Notes under the pieces: model-generated | Told to the model about the DNA's origin: nothing | Database searches by the model: none | Seen by the model: the letters and a program-made list of their open reading frames with translations, nothing else | Shown: positions 7,651 to 14,412 of the stretch, in pieces | Layout: every line of letters starts with the position of its first letter | Position numbering within the stretch: position 1 is the first letter of the stretch | NCBI GenBank assembly: GCA_040226215.1 | Contig: JAVKFF010000007.1 | Span: 1-16,695, forward strand | Source of the DNA: JAVKFF01 sp040226215 | GTDB lineage: Bacteria; Pseudomonadota; Alphaproteobacteria; DSM-16000; Inquilinaceae | Direction: 5' to 3' | Length of the DNA: 16,695 nucleotides | Program-made: the position numbers and the translations under genes

Positions 7651-7690
7651 CAGGTGATCGAGCCCTGCGGAGGCCGGCCGGACCGGCCTT

Positions 7691-7724
7691 CCGGATCGCC
7701 GGCCCGGATCGCCGGCCCGGATCG
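7691..7724. repeat. 13-bp tandem repeat, 2.6 copies
   Basis: The unit CCGGATCGCCGGC occurs twice, followed by eight bases of a third copy, just after the small secreted-protein gene (which ends at 7735 on the minus strand). It lies between genes. Compare the 12-bp arrays farther right. Confidence 0.8.
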
Positions 7725-7734
7725 TCTCTGCCGA

Positions 7735-8076
7735 TCAGCTCGGCGCGCACTCGTTGCGGATCTGCTCCAGCACCTCCGGGGCGGCCTCCCGGAATTCGTC
7801 GACGGCGCCGTCGAACTCGGCGATCACCGTCTCGATCAGCGCGGCATCGACATCGGCAGCGGACATCACGTCGACCAGGCAGGTGCAGGCGGGTTCCTGG
7901 GAACCTTCCGGGATCTCCTGCGTCGACGGCGCCGCCATGCAGGATTCCATCAGCCGGGCGCCGGTGTCGCCCCCGGTATCGCCCCCGGTATCGCCCCCGC
8001 TATCGCCCTGGGCAAAGGCGGGTGTGGCGAAGGCCATGGCAAGGAGGCCGAGCCCCGGGATGAGCAGGTTCCGCAT
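7735..8076 (-). CDS. small secreted protein with GDTG repeats
   Basis: A 113-residue protein of unknown function. Residues 1-22 are a good Sec signal peptide (MRNLLIPGLGLLAMAFATPAFA) with cleavage after AFA, so it is probably periplasmic. A short flexible linker of four-residue repeats (GDSG then GDTG three times) follows, encoded by the 12-bp array at 7961-8008. The mature domain has four cysteines, including a CTC pair (ESC...ACTCLVDVM...RNEC), which suggests disulfides or metal binding; this is inference. I start at the ATG at 8076 because it gives the signal peptide and has GGAG 7 nt upstream. The frame continues back to 8145 but adds residues that would bury the signal. I do not recognise the family. 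Confidence 0.75.
   Translation of the reverse strand: MRNLLIPGLGLLAMAFATPAFAQGDSGGDTGGDTGGDTGARLMESCMAAPSTQEIPEGSQEPACTCLVDVMSAADVDAALIETVIAEFDGAVDEFREAAPEVLEQIRNECAPS
7961..8008. repeat. 12-bp tandem repeat, 4 copies, in frame inside a gene
   Basis: Four units of the form CCGGTATCGCCC (the first and last differ by one base each) encode the GDSG/GDTG linker of the secreted protein on the minus strand. Because the unit is 12 bp, changes in copy number keep the reading frame. Confidence 0.85.
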
Positions 8077-8405
8077 GAAAGGTCTCCGTAGCTGAGGTTC
8101 TGTCGCTGGTGCCACGGCGACAGCCGGTGCCGCGACGGTCGACACCCCCAGGCGGACGCGACAGGGGGCAGAGAGAAGCTTAACCCCTGGCGGGCAAATG
8201 TGGCCGTCTTATGGACCCGATCTGCCGGCGGGACGCCCGGCAGGACGCCCGGCAGGACGCTTGGCAGAACGTTGGGTGGGGCGCTTGGCGGGACACGCGG
8301 TCCGGCGGCATGCGGAACGCCCGGCGCCGCCATTGCCTGACGGCCGCGAAGGGGCTATTGGGGCGGCGACCGAGAGATCCTTCGCCTGCGAGTGTCCCCC
8401 GCCCC
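8077..8405. other. 329-nt divergent intergenic region with a repeat array
   Basis: This lies between the divergent secreted-protein and MFS genes. It contains a 7-bp hairpin, CTGTCGC / GCGACAG (8100-8106, 8117-8123), in the probable leader of the secreted-protein gene, and the array at 8227-8298. The MFS reading frame is open back to 8211, so part of it could be coding if that gene starts at the ATG at 8310. No clear promoter was seen. Confidence 0.4.
8227..8298. repeat. 12-bp tandem repeat, 6 degenerate copies
   Basis: Six consecutive 12-bp units are visible: GGCGGGACGCCC, GGCAGGACGCCC, GGCAGGACGCTT, GGCAGAACGTTG, GGTGGGGCGCTT and GGCGGGACACGC. Divergence increases to the right, as expected of an ageing slippage array. 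It lies upstream of the likely MFS start. Confidence 0.8.
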
Positions 8406-9551
8406 GTGCTTCTGCCCTTCCGCCTGATCCTCGCCGAGCGGCGCAGCGCCGCCGTCGCCTGGGCCTTCATGCTCAACGCGATGCTGTTCGCCAACTGGTT
8501 CGCGCGCATTCCGGCGGTGCAACGCGACCTCGGCCTGGGCGACGGCGCACTGGGGCTGATCCTGACCGGCATGCCGCTGGGCTCGGCGCTCGCCATGCCG
8601 GTGGTCAGCCTGGCCACGGCGCGCTTCGGCGCCGGCCGGGCGACCGTCGTGGCGGCCGGCCTGTGCGCGCTCGCCATCGTGCCGCCGGGCCTGGTGACCA
8701 GCGGCTGGCAGCTGTTCGCCGCCATGGTCCTGCTCGGCTTCTGCAACGGCACCATGGACGTGGCGATGAATACCGAGGCGGCGATCGTCGAAGCGCGGCG
8801 CGGCCGCTCGATGATGTCCGCCTTCCACGCCATGTGGAGCCTGGGCGGCTTCGTCGGCGCCGGCATCGGCAGCCTGGGCGCGGCGACCGTCACGCCGGGG
8901 CTGCACCTGATGCTGATCGGCGGCCTCGGCCTCGCTTCTGTCGTCCTCCTCCGCCCGATGACCCGGATGAGCGAGCCGTTGGGCGATGGCGGGGCGGTCT
9001 TCGCGCTGCCCTCGCGCGCCATCCTGGTGCTGGCCGGCATGGCCTTCGCCGCCTTCCTGGCGGAGGGCGCGGTGGCCGACTGGTCGGGCGTCTACCTGGT
9101 CAACGAGATGGGCGGGCCATCCTGGATGGCCGGCGCCGGCTACGCGGTCTTCGCCGGCGGCATGACCGTCGGGCGGTTGCTGGGCGACGGCATGATCGAT
9201 CGCTACGGCCCCAGCCGCATGGTCGCCTTCGGCGGGTTCCTGGCGGCGGGCGGGCTCGGTGTGGTGCTGCTTCTGGCCCAGCCCTATGCGGCGATCGCCG
9301 GCTTCGCCTTCGTCGGCTTCGGCCTCGCCACCATCGTGCCGGTCCTGTTCCGCGCCGCCGCGCGCACGCCCGGCATGGCCGCCGGCACCAGCGTCGCCGC
9401 GGTGGCCAGCACCGGCTATGCCGGCGCGCTCGCCGGCCCGGCGGTGATCGGCCTGGCGGCGGAGTGGCTGACGCTGAGCGGCGCGCTCGCCATTCCCGCC
9501 GGCCTCGCCCTGCTGGTCGCCCTCAACAGCCGCCGGGTGCGCCGGCGCTGA
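8406..9551 (+). CDS. MFS transporter, YbjJ/FucP-like
   Basis: A 381-residue inner-membrane protein with about twelve hydrophobic helices. It fits the YbjJ-like branch of the major facilitator superfamily: ANWFARIPAVQRDLGLGDGALGLIL near the N-terminus and FCNGTMDVAMNTEA in the fourth-helix region, followed by a SMMSAFHAMWSLGGF loop. YbjJ-type proteins are related to fucose permeases, but the substrate is unknown. The start is uncertain. The frame is open from 8211, but the first 60 or so residues encoded there come from the repeat array and are arginine-rich. GTG at 8406 gives the length expected for the family; ATG at 8310 is the alternative. Neither has a clear Shine-Dalgarno. It converges on the lipoprotein gene with a 69-nt gap. 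Confidence 0.85.
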   Translation: MLLPFRLILAERRSAAVAWAFMLNAMLFANWFARIPAVQRDLGLGDGALGLILTGMPLGSALAMPVVSLATARFGAGRATVVAAGLCALAIVPPGLVTSGWQLFAAMVLLGFCNGTMDVAMNTEAAIVEARRGRSMMSAFHAMWSLGGFVGAGIGSLGAATVTPGLHLMLIGGLGLASVVLLRPMTRMSEPLGDGGAVFALPSRAILVLAGMAFAAFLAEGAVADWSGVYLVNEMGGPSWMAGAGYAVFAGGMTVGRLLGDGMIDRYGPSRMVAFGGFLAAGGLGVVLLLAQPYAAIAGFAFVGFGLATIVPVLFRAAARTPGMAAGTSVAAVASTGYAGALAGPAVIGLAAEWLTLSGALAIPAGLALLVALNSRRVRRR

Positions 9552-9620
9552 GGTCGGAAACGGCCTTTCCCGCTTCGGCCCCTCCCCGAGGTGTCCACCT
9601 GATCGCCATCTGTCCCGGCG

Positions 9621-10010
9621 TCAGCGGCGGGCGGCGATGGCGCCGAGGCAGCCCGCCTGGTCGGTGCTGCCGCCACCGGTCGTGCGGGCCTCGGAATAGG
9701 TGACCACGCGGCCGCCCTCCGCCGCGGGATAGAGGTAGACGTCCGCCACGCAGGTCGTGGCGCGGAACTGCAGGATGCGGATGTCGGCCTCGCTGCGCGC
9801 CAGGTCGGGCGGGCCGAGCAGGGCGGTCACACCGGCCTCGTCGAGGCCCGTCAGCCGGTCGGGCGCGATCGGCGTGCCAGCCGCACCGGTGATGGCCGGT
9901 CCGGTCGTGCCACCTTGGCAGGCCGCGGCGCAGAGCGTCAGCAGCACACCGGCCAGCCGGGCCGCCCGGCGCTGTCGCCCGGACGGTTGGGCGGGTCGTG
10001 AGTGTGTCAT
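9621..10010 (-). CDS. BamE/OmlA-like lipoprotein
   Basis: A 129-residue probable lipoprotein. A basic N-terminus is followed by a hydrophobic stretch ending in the lipobox-like LCAAAC (Cys31), so it should be lipid-anchored in the periplasm. The remaining domain (LTGLDEAGVTALLGPPDLARSEADIRILQFR then TCVADVYLYP) has the pattern of small BamE/SmpA-like alphaproteobacterial lipoproteins: a 'GLDEAGVTALLGPPD' loop and a Cys in a late strand. A role in the envelope is inferred; it is not necessarily the BamE of the Bam complex. I start at the ATG at 10010, which has GAGG 5 nt upstream; the frame is open further back. It lies 149 nt downstream of the bactofilin gene on the same strand, separated by a hairpin. 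Confidence 0.7.
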   Translation of the reverse strand: MTHSRPAQPSGRQRRAARLAGVLLTLCAAACQGGTTGPAITGAAGTPIAPDRLTGLDEAGVTALLGPPDLARSEADIRILQFRATTCVADVYLYPAAEGGRVVTYSEARTTGGGSTDQAGCLGAIAARR

Positions 10011-10113
10011 TCGATCCTCAAGCCTGCTCTCGAGCCTCGATCTGCGTGCCGGCAGACGGCCACCCAGACCGCCCATTGCCCCAGCCCGGCCGCGCGGTCA
10101 AGCGGCGCGATCC

Positions 10114-10138
10114 CCGCCCCGTCGCGCGGACGGGGCGG
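10114..10138 (-). terminator. hairpin after the bactofilin gene
   Basis: A perfect 10-bp stem (CCGCCCCGTC at 10114-10123, GACGGGGCGG at 10129-10138) with a 5-nt loop lies 22 nt past the bactofilin stop. No T-run follows on the minus strand, so intrinsic termination is uncertain. Confidence 0.4.
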
Positions 10139-10159
10139 CCGGCCAGTCGAGGGCCTGCC

Positions 10160-10996
10160 TTAGCGCCGTGGAACCGGCGCGTCGCCGCGTTCGGGCATCG
10201 GCATGACCGTCGCCCCCTCCAGATGGCTCAGCTGGCCGGAGACGCGGCCGCCGGGCTCTACCATCAACTCGCCATAGGCGATCGTGCCGGAGACGTTGCC
10301 GCCATCGTGCACGGTCAGACGGCCGCGGACCTGCAGGTCGCCCTCGAAACGCCCGGAGACGCTGGCGGCGTCGACGCTGGCATTGCCCTTGAACTGCCCG
10401 GTGGCCGAGATCTCCAGCGACTCCGCCCCCGCCACCCGGCCGTCGAGCCGGCCGTGGACGACCAGATGGTCGCATTCGGCGATCTCTCCCGACAGGCTGA
10501 CCTCGCGCGAGACGGTCAGCTTGTTCGGCGTCTCCACCTCGGCCGGGCTCTGGCGACGGGGCAGGCCCGGTATGTCCATCACCCGGCGCTGCAGGACATC
10601 GGGGCGGAAACCCTGTCCGCCCGCGCCGGCATTGCCGCCACCATTGCTTCCATTGCTGCTGCTCGCCATGCGACGGTCCTTCGTGCTGTGTCTGCCCGGG
10701 ACGTGATCGGGGTGCTGGCCAGGGTTCTGGCCAGGGTGCTGGCCGGGGTTCTGGCCAGGGTTCTGGTCCGGGGTCTTGCCGGCGGCCCTGCGCGGCGGAA
10801 GGCGGCCGGGCGCGCCGGCGATCTCGAGCGCGGCGTCGCCACGCTGCCGCGGCGGGTTGGCCGGGGGATCGCCGGCCGGCGGAACGGGGAGGATGTCGAC
10901 CCCGGCCGGCGCGAAGGGCGAGGGCGTGTCGCGCTCTGGCGCCGACCCGGCCGGATGCTGTCTTGCGGACTGCTGCGATGGTCGTCGCCGGAACAT
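10160..10996 (-). CDS. bactofilin (polymer-forming cytoskeletal protein)
   Basis: A 278-residue protein. Residues about 159-259 are a bactofilin domain: short beta-helix turns such as VSLSGEIAECDHLVVHGRLDG, then SGRFEGDLQVRGRLTV and VSGTIAYGELMVEPGGRVSG. Bactofilins polymerise without nucleotides on the inner face of the membrane and shape cells or localise wall enzymes. The N-terminal 110 or so residues are proline- and arginine-rich and include PGQNPGQHPG repeats encoded by the array at 10705-10776. The start is ambiguous. ATG at 10996 (MFRRRPSQQ, GGAG 9 nt upstream) resembles other bactofilin starts and the codons stay G/C-ended downstream. ATG at 10669 (MASSSNGSNGGG) has a better Shine-Dalgarno (AAGGA, 7 nt) and would give 169 residues, nearer the usual size. 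The frame is open to 11239. Confidence 0.88.
   Translation of the reverse strand: MFRRRPSQQSARQHPAGSAPERDTPSPFAPAGVDILPVPPAGDPPANPPRQRGDAALEIAGAPGRLPPRRAAGKTPDQNPGQNPGQHPGQNPGQHPDHVPGRHSTKDRRMASSSNGSNGGGNAGAGGQGFRPDVLQRRVMDIPGLPRRQSPAEVETPNKLTVSREVSLSGEIAECDHLVVHGRLDGRVAGAESLEISATGQFKGNASVDAASVSGRFEGDLQVRGRLTVHDGGNVSGTIAYGELMVEPGGRVSGQLSHLEGATVMPMPERGDAPVPRR
10705..10776. repeat. 12-bp tandem repeat, 6 copies, in the bactofilin reading frame
   Basis: Six 12-bp units, mainly GGCCAGGGTTCT and GGCCAGGGTGCT, have degenerate ends. On the minus strand they read CCTGGCCAGAAC and encode PGQN/PGQH repeats if the bactofilin starts at 10996. If it starts at 10669, the array lies just upstream of the gene. 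Confidence 0.88.
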
Positions 10997-11323
10997 GGCG
11001 CTGCGCTCCAACCCTGTTTTCGCCGGACGCCCGCCTCGGCGGCAGGCAGGAACTCCCCTCGAACGGTCGATGCCTCTCCCCCTGCTGTTCGCGCCGGAAC
11101 GGTCGACGGATGCGGCACCCGTCACCGCCCGCGGCGGCGGGTCGGCGGGATCGGTCTGTCGCGCCGGCCGGCGCGTCCACCTGACGTATACTTTGGTTAG
11201 TACAGGGCTGTTATGGCACGATTCCGGGCGAACTGGCAACGCTGCGCGCCACCGGGCCGCGAGAATGTCATCACGTTTGATCGGGCCCCAAGGCCGGGTC
11301 TGCCGGTCCCAACCCGGGCTCGT
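10997..11323. other. 327-nt stretch without a convincing gene
   Basis: This lies between the bactofilin start and the TetR stop, both on the minus strand. The bactofilin frame stays open to 11239, but its translation is arginine-rich and of low complexity. A small A+T-rich island at 11186-11213, with TATACT on the plus strand and TACT-N6-AGTA symmetry, is the only promoter-like spot. I could not assign it. Confidence 0.35.
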
Positions 11324-11938
11324 TCAGGGCTGATCGGGCCTGTCGCGTGCGCCGGGGCGCGGGGACGGGCCGGTCAGCGCGGCGACGAAAGCGCGCAGGC
11401 GCGCCTCCACGAAGCGCTCGACGGGGCCCTCGGGGTCGAAGCTCCACCACAGCAGCGCGCCCTGCCATTGCGCCGCCAGCATCAGGCCGATGCCGGGTAC
11501 CACGCCTGGGACCATGCCGGGCTGGCCCGCGAAACAGTCCTCCAGCACCGCGGACAGCGCGCCCTTCCATGCCTTGCCCCGCGCGCGCACCACCGGGTCG
11601 CGCAGATCCTCGCGCAGGATCAACAGGTTGTCGGCATAGCGCTCGATATCGCCATAGTCCTGCGACAGGGCGACGAGCAGGCGCACCGCGCCCTCCGGAC
11701 TGCGCGGCAGGCGCGCCGCGAGACTGGCCGTACGTGCGTCGAGACCATCCCAGGCATGCATCAGCGTGGCCCGCATCAGCCCGTCCTTGTTGGCGAAGCG
11801 CTGCACCAGCGTGGACGACGACAGCCCGCAGGCCCGCGCCAGCTTGCCGAAGCTCAGGCCCTCGGGCCCGTGCGCGTGCAGCAGCCGGTTGGCGGTCTCC
11901 AGCACCTCGCGGTCGGACAGGCTCTTCGGCCGGGGCAT
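11324..11938 (-). CDS. TetR family transcriptional regulator
   Basis: A 204-residue TetR-type repressor. The N-terminal helix-turn-helix spans about residues 28-52 (GLSFGKLARACGLSSSTLVQRF), preceded by the usual helix 1 (DREVLETANRLLHAHG). The C-terminal ligand domain has no recognisable specificity and contains a PGMVPGVVPGIG stretch encoded by three 12-bp units. I start at the ATG at 11938, which has AGGGAG 5-6 nt upstream. The frame is open to 12178, but that would cover the operator and run into the divergent gene. It is divergent from the SDR gene, and the palindrome at 11953-11974 lies just outside its start, so it probably represses itself and the dehydrogenase until an unknown ligand binds. 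Confidence 0.92.
   Translation of the reverse strand: MPRPKSLSDREVLETANRLLHAHGPEGLSFGKLARACGLSSSTLVQRFANKDGLMRATLMHAWDGLDARTASLAARLPRSPEGAVRLLVALSQDYGDIERYADNLLILREDLRDPVVRARGKAWKGALSAVLEDCFAGQPGMVPGVVPGIGLMLAAQWQGALLWWSFDPEGPVERFVEARLRAFVAALTGPSPRPGARDRPDQP
11490..11525. repeat. 12-bp tandem repeat, 3 degenerate copies, inside the TetR gene
   Basis: Three units (ATGCCGGGTACC, ACGCCTGGGACC, ATGCCGGGCTGG) encode PGMVPGVVPG on the minus strand. It is the shortest and most diverged of the arrays, and its reality as an array rests on the others. Confidence 0.5.
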
Positions 11939-11952
11939 CTTGACTCCCTGTT

Positions 11953-11974
11953 TATAACCGACTAGTCGTTTATA
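11953..11974. promoter_or_regulatory. TetR-type operator between tetR and the SDR gene
   Basis: A 22-bp palindrome in which 20 of 22 positions are symmetrical, centred on CGACTAGTCG with A+T-rich arms (TATAA / TTTATA). This shape and the GACTAGTC core are typical of TetR-family operators. It begins 15 nt before the TetR start codon and lies about 80 nt before the SDR start, overlapping the A+T-rich boxes where both promoters should be. Confidence 0.75.
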
Positions 11975-12053
11975 TAAGTGAACGACGCTCCCGGCCAGCA
12001 TTAGCGGCGCGCGGGGCGGCGCACAATGGACGGATCGGCGAGGAGACGGCCCG

Positions 12054-12962
12054 ATGACGTTGCGGGACAGGGTAGCCCTGGTGGCCGGCGCTACGCGGGG
12101 GGCGGGGCGCGGAATCGCGGTCGAACTCGGCGCCGCCGGTGCGACGGTGTACGTCACCGGACGCACCACGCGCGACACCCCGTCCGACTACGCCCGGCTG
12201 GAGACCATCGAGGAGACCGCGGCGCTGGTGACGGCAGCCGGCGGCACCGGCATCGCCCAGCGCGTCGACCATCTCGACAGCGAGGCGGTGGCCGCGCTGC
12301 TGGCCCGCATCCGGGCGGAGCAGGGACGCCTCGACATCCTGGTCAACGACATCTGGGGCGGCGAGCTTCTGATGGAGTGGAACAAGTCGGTCTGGGAGCA
12401 TGACCTGACGCGCGGCCTGACGCTGCTGCACCGGGCCGTCGACACCCATCTCATCACCGCCCATCACGCGCTCAAGCTGATGGTCGAGCGGCCGGGCGGA
12501 CTGCTGGTGGAGATGACGGACGGTACGGACGCGTACAACCGCACGCATTATCGCCTGTCGCCCTTCTACGACCTCGCCAAGGTCTCGGTCACGCGCATGG
12601 CCTGGGCGCATGCCAAGGACCTGGAGCGGCACGGCGGCACGGCGGTTTCGCTCACACCTGGCTGGCTGCGTTCGGAGATGATGCTCGACGCCTTCAACGT
12701 GACGGAGGCGACCTGGCGCGAGGCGACGGCCCAACAGCCGCATTTCGTGATTTCCGAGACGCCGCGCTTCGTCGGCCGGGCCGTCGTCGCGCTCGCCGCC
12801 GATCCTGAGCGCGCCCGCTGGAACGGCCAATCGCTGTCCAGCGGCGGCCTCGCCCAGATCTACGGCTTCGACGACCTGGACGGCTCCCGGCCCGACTGCT
12901 GGCGCTATCTGGACGAGGTGGTGGACGCGGGCAGGCCGGCCGACGCTACCGGCTATCGCTGA
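12054..12962 (+). CDS. SDR family oxidoreductase
   Basis: A 302-residue short-chain dehydrogenase/reductase using NAD(P)H. The cofactor loop is GATRGAGRG (Gly12-x3-Gly16-x-Gly18). Tyr172 and Lys176 (FYDLAKVS) are the catalytic pair, and the structural NNAG motif reads VNDIWGG. The catalytic serine expected about 13 residues before the tyrosine is not there; the segment reads EMTDGTDAY. I recall an SDR branch with a similar 'E-[IM]-TDG' segment. It is longer than classical SDRs (about 250), with a C-terminal extension. The ATG at 12054 has GAGGAG 8 nt upstream. The substrate is unknown; control by the divergent TetR is inferred from the shared operator, and many such pairs handle toxic or xenobiotic carbonyls. 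Confidence 0.9.
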   Translation: MTLRDRVALVAGATRGAGRGIAVELGAAGATVYVTGRTTRDTPSDYARLETIEETAALVTAAGGTGIAQRVDHLDSEAVAALLARIRAEQGRLDILVNDIWGGELLMEWNKSVWEHDLTRGLTLLHRAVDTHLITAHHALKLMVERPGGLLVEMTDGTDAYNRTHYRLSPFYDLAKVSVTRMAWAHAKDLERHGGTAVSLTPGWLRSEMMLDAFNVTEATWREATAQQPHFVISETPRFVGRAVVALAADPERARWNGQSLSSGGLAQIYGFDDLDGSRPDCWRYLDEVVDAGRPADATGYR

Positions 12963-13075
12963 AATTTCGGCTCGGGCCGGAAAAAATCTCCGCCTGCGAT
13001 CCACGGCTCCCGATTGGCGCCGGCGTTCGGCCCCGATCCCGCTTCGGCCGCGCGCTTGAGGCAGTGTGCCGACAC

Positions 13076-13098
13076 CCGTCCGCCCGGGGCCCGGACGG
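13076..13098 (+). terminator. hairpin between the SDR and kinase genes
   Basis: A perfect 7-bp stem CCGTCCG / CGGACGG encloses a 9-nt loop, 114 nt past the SDR stop. There is no T-run, so it is a weak terminator candidate. A second small symmetry, ATGCT-CTA-AGCAT (13148-13160), lies closer to the kinase start. Confidence 0.3.
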
Positions 13099-13198
13099 AC
13101 CTAAGCCCCGGACTTCCGCGGGTGCCCCGCTGGACGCGCGCCCGGTCATGCTCTAAGCATCAGCGCTTCCATCGATAAAGACCAATCCGGAAAGGTCC

Positions 13199-14185
13199 AT
13201 GAGCAGCCGTTTTCATGTTGCCGGCATCGGCAACGCGATCGTCGACGTCATCGCCACCTGCGAGGACGACTTCATCTCCAAGCACGCGCTCAACAAGGGC
13301 GCCATGACCCTGATCGAGGCCGAGCGGGCGGAGGAACTCTACGCCCTCATGCCGCCGGGCATCGAGATGTCGGGGGGCTCCTGCGCCAACACCATCGCCG
13401 GCATCGCCGCGCTGGGCGGCCAGTCGGCCTATATCGGCAAGGTCTGCGAGGACCAACTGGGTGCCGTCTTCGCCCACGACGTGCGGGCGCTGGGCGTGCA
13501 CTTCGACACCGCGCCGATCAAGGGCCAGCCGCCGACCGCGCGCTGCCTGATCCTGGTCACCCCGGATGCCGAGCGGACCATGAACACCTATCTCGGCGCC
13601 TGCGTCGAGCTGACCGCGGACGACGTCGACGAGGAGATCATCGCCGCCGCCCAGGTCACCTACATGGAGGGCTATCTCTGGGACCGGCCGGAGGCCAAGG
13701 AGGCCTATCTGAAGGCGGCCGCGACAGCCCATGACGCCAACCGGCGGGTCTCCCTCACCCTGTCCGACACCTTCTGCGTCGAGCGCCACCGCGAAAGCTT
13801 CCGAGACCTCGTGCGCGGCCATGTCGACATCCTCTTCGCCAACGAGGACGAGATCATGGCCCTCTACGAGGTCGACAGCTTCGAGGCGGCGGTCGAGGCC
13901 GTGCGCGGCGACTGCGAGATGGTCGCCCTGACCCGCTCGGAGAAGGGCGCGGTCATCCTCGCCGGCACCCAACACTACGAGGTGCCGGCCCGGACCTTCG
14001 GCCGCGTGGTCGACACCACCGGCGCCGGCGACCTGTTCGCCGCCGGCTTTCTCGCCGGCCTCACCCAGGGGCGTCACCTCGCCGAATGCGGCAAGATGGG
14101 CGTCATCGCCGCCGGCGAGATCATCTCCCATGTCGGCGCCCGCCCCGAACGCCCGCTCGCCCGTCTGATGGAGCAGGAGCTGTAG
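13199..14185 (+). CDS. adenosine kinase (PfkB family)
   Basis: A 328-residue PfkB/ribokinase-fold sugar or nucleoside kinase of the type annotated as adenosine kinase in alphaproteobacteria. It would phosphorylate adenosine to AMP with ATP in purine salvage. The N-terminus VAGIGNAIVDVIA contains the substrate-binding aspartate. MSGGSCANTIAGIAALGG (57-74) is the first PfkB signature. VVDTTGAGDLFAAGF (270-284) is the second, with Asp278 as the catalytic base and GAG as the anion hole. Length is normal. The ATG at 13199 has AAAGG 4 nt upstream and gives the expected N-terminus. Fine specificity (adenosine versus another nucleoside or sugar) cannot be proven by eye. It is probably a single-gene unit. 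Confidence 0.9.
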   Translation: MSSRFHVAGIGNAIVDVIATCEDDFISKHALNKGAMTLIEAERAEELYALMPPGIEMSGGSCANTIAGIAALGGQSAYIGKVCEDQLGAVFAHDVRALGVHFDTAPIKGQPPTARCLILVTPDAERTMNTYLGACVELTADDVDEEIIAAAQVTYMEGYLWDRPEAKEAYLKAAATAHDANRRVSLTLSDTFCVERHRESFRDLVRGHVDILFANEDEIMALYEVDSFEAAVEAVRGDCEMVALTRSEKGAVILAGTQHYEVPARTFGRVVDTTGAGDLFAAGFLAGLTQGRHLAECGKMGVIAAGEIISHVGARPERPLARLMEQEL

Positions 14186-14195
14186 GGGAATCCGG

Positions 14196-14231
14196 CCCGG
14201 CCACTCGCCCGGCCGCCCGCCCGGCCGACAG
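14196..14231. repeat. 12-bp tandem repeat, 3 copies
   Basis: CCCGG recurs exactly every 12 bases at 14196, 14208 and 14220 (units CCCGGCCACTCG, CCCGGCCGCCCG, CCCGGCCGACAG). It lies between genes, directly after the kinase stop. Confidence 0.5.
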
Positions 14232-14296
14232 CCCTCCGGCCCCTCCGCCTGACCGATCCCCAACGCGCGGCCGGCCGCGGCGACGAGCGAGCCCCC

Positions 14297-14344
14297 GGGT
14301 CCAGGCTCGGGTCCAGGCCCGGGTCCAGGCCCGGGTCCAGGTCG
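14297..14344. repeat. 12-bp tandem repeat, 4 copies
   Basis: Four near-identical units of GGGTCCAGGCCC lie in the kinase-arsR gap, 33 nt before the arsR -35 box. It has no coding role and is out of phase with the array at 14196. Confidence 0.9.
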
Positions 14345-14376
14345 GCCGCCACGCGCCGCGGTGAGCCGAGTCCGTC

Positions 14377-14403
14377 TTGACATATCGAGTTATCTAGAAT
14401 AAT
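14377..14403 (+). promoter_or_regulatory. promoter of the arsR-permease operon
   Basis: A perfect TTGACA (14377-14382) and AATAAT (14398-14403) are separated by 15 nt, in the most A+T-rich spot of this region. The start codon is only 9 nt past the -10 box, so the mRNA would be nearly leaderless. The spacer contains ATATCGAGTTATCTAGA, a plausible ArsR-family operator with a TCTAGA core. Confidence 0.5.
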
Positions 14404-14412
14404 GGGTATTTC

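Noticed and set aside
5387..7657. A 756-residue open frame on the plus strand across DUF2244, nth and the SGNH gene
   Set aside because: It overlaps three well-supported genes, has no recognisable domain, and is arginine-, glutamine- and alanine-rich, as expected of antisense or out-of-frame reading in high-G+C DNA.
11213..11965. A plus-strand frame starting shortly after a TATACT box
   Set aside because: Most of it is antisense to the TetR gene, and it has no domain or ribosome binding site. A short peptide in 11213-11323 cannot be excluded.
7691..14344. CRISPR array
   Set aside because: The repeats are 12-13 bp, directly adjacent, without unique spacers and without cas genes.
13160..14383. 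A 407-residue minus-strand frame opposite the adenosine kinase, with GPGPGPEPGPG repeats
   Set aside because: The repeats come from the intergenic 12-bp array, and the rest is antisense to a gene with all PfkB signatures.
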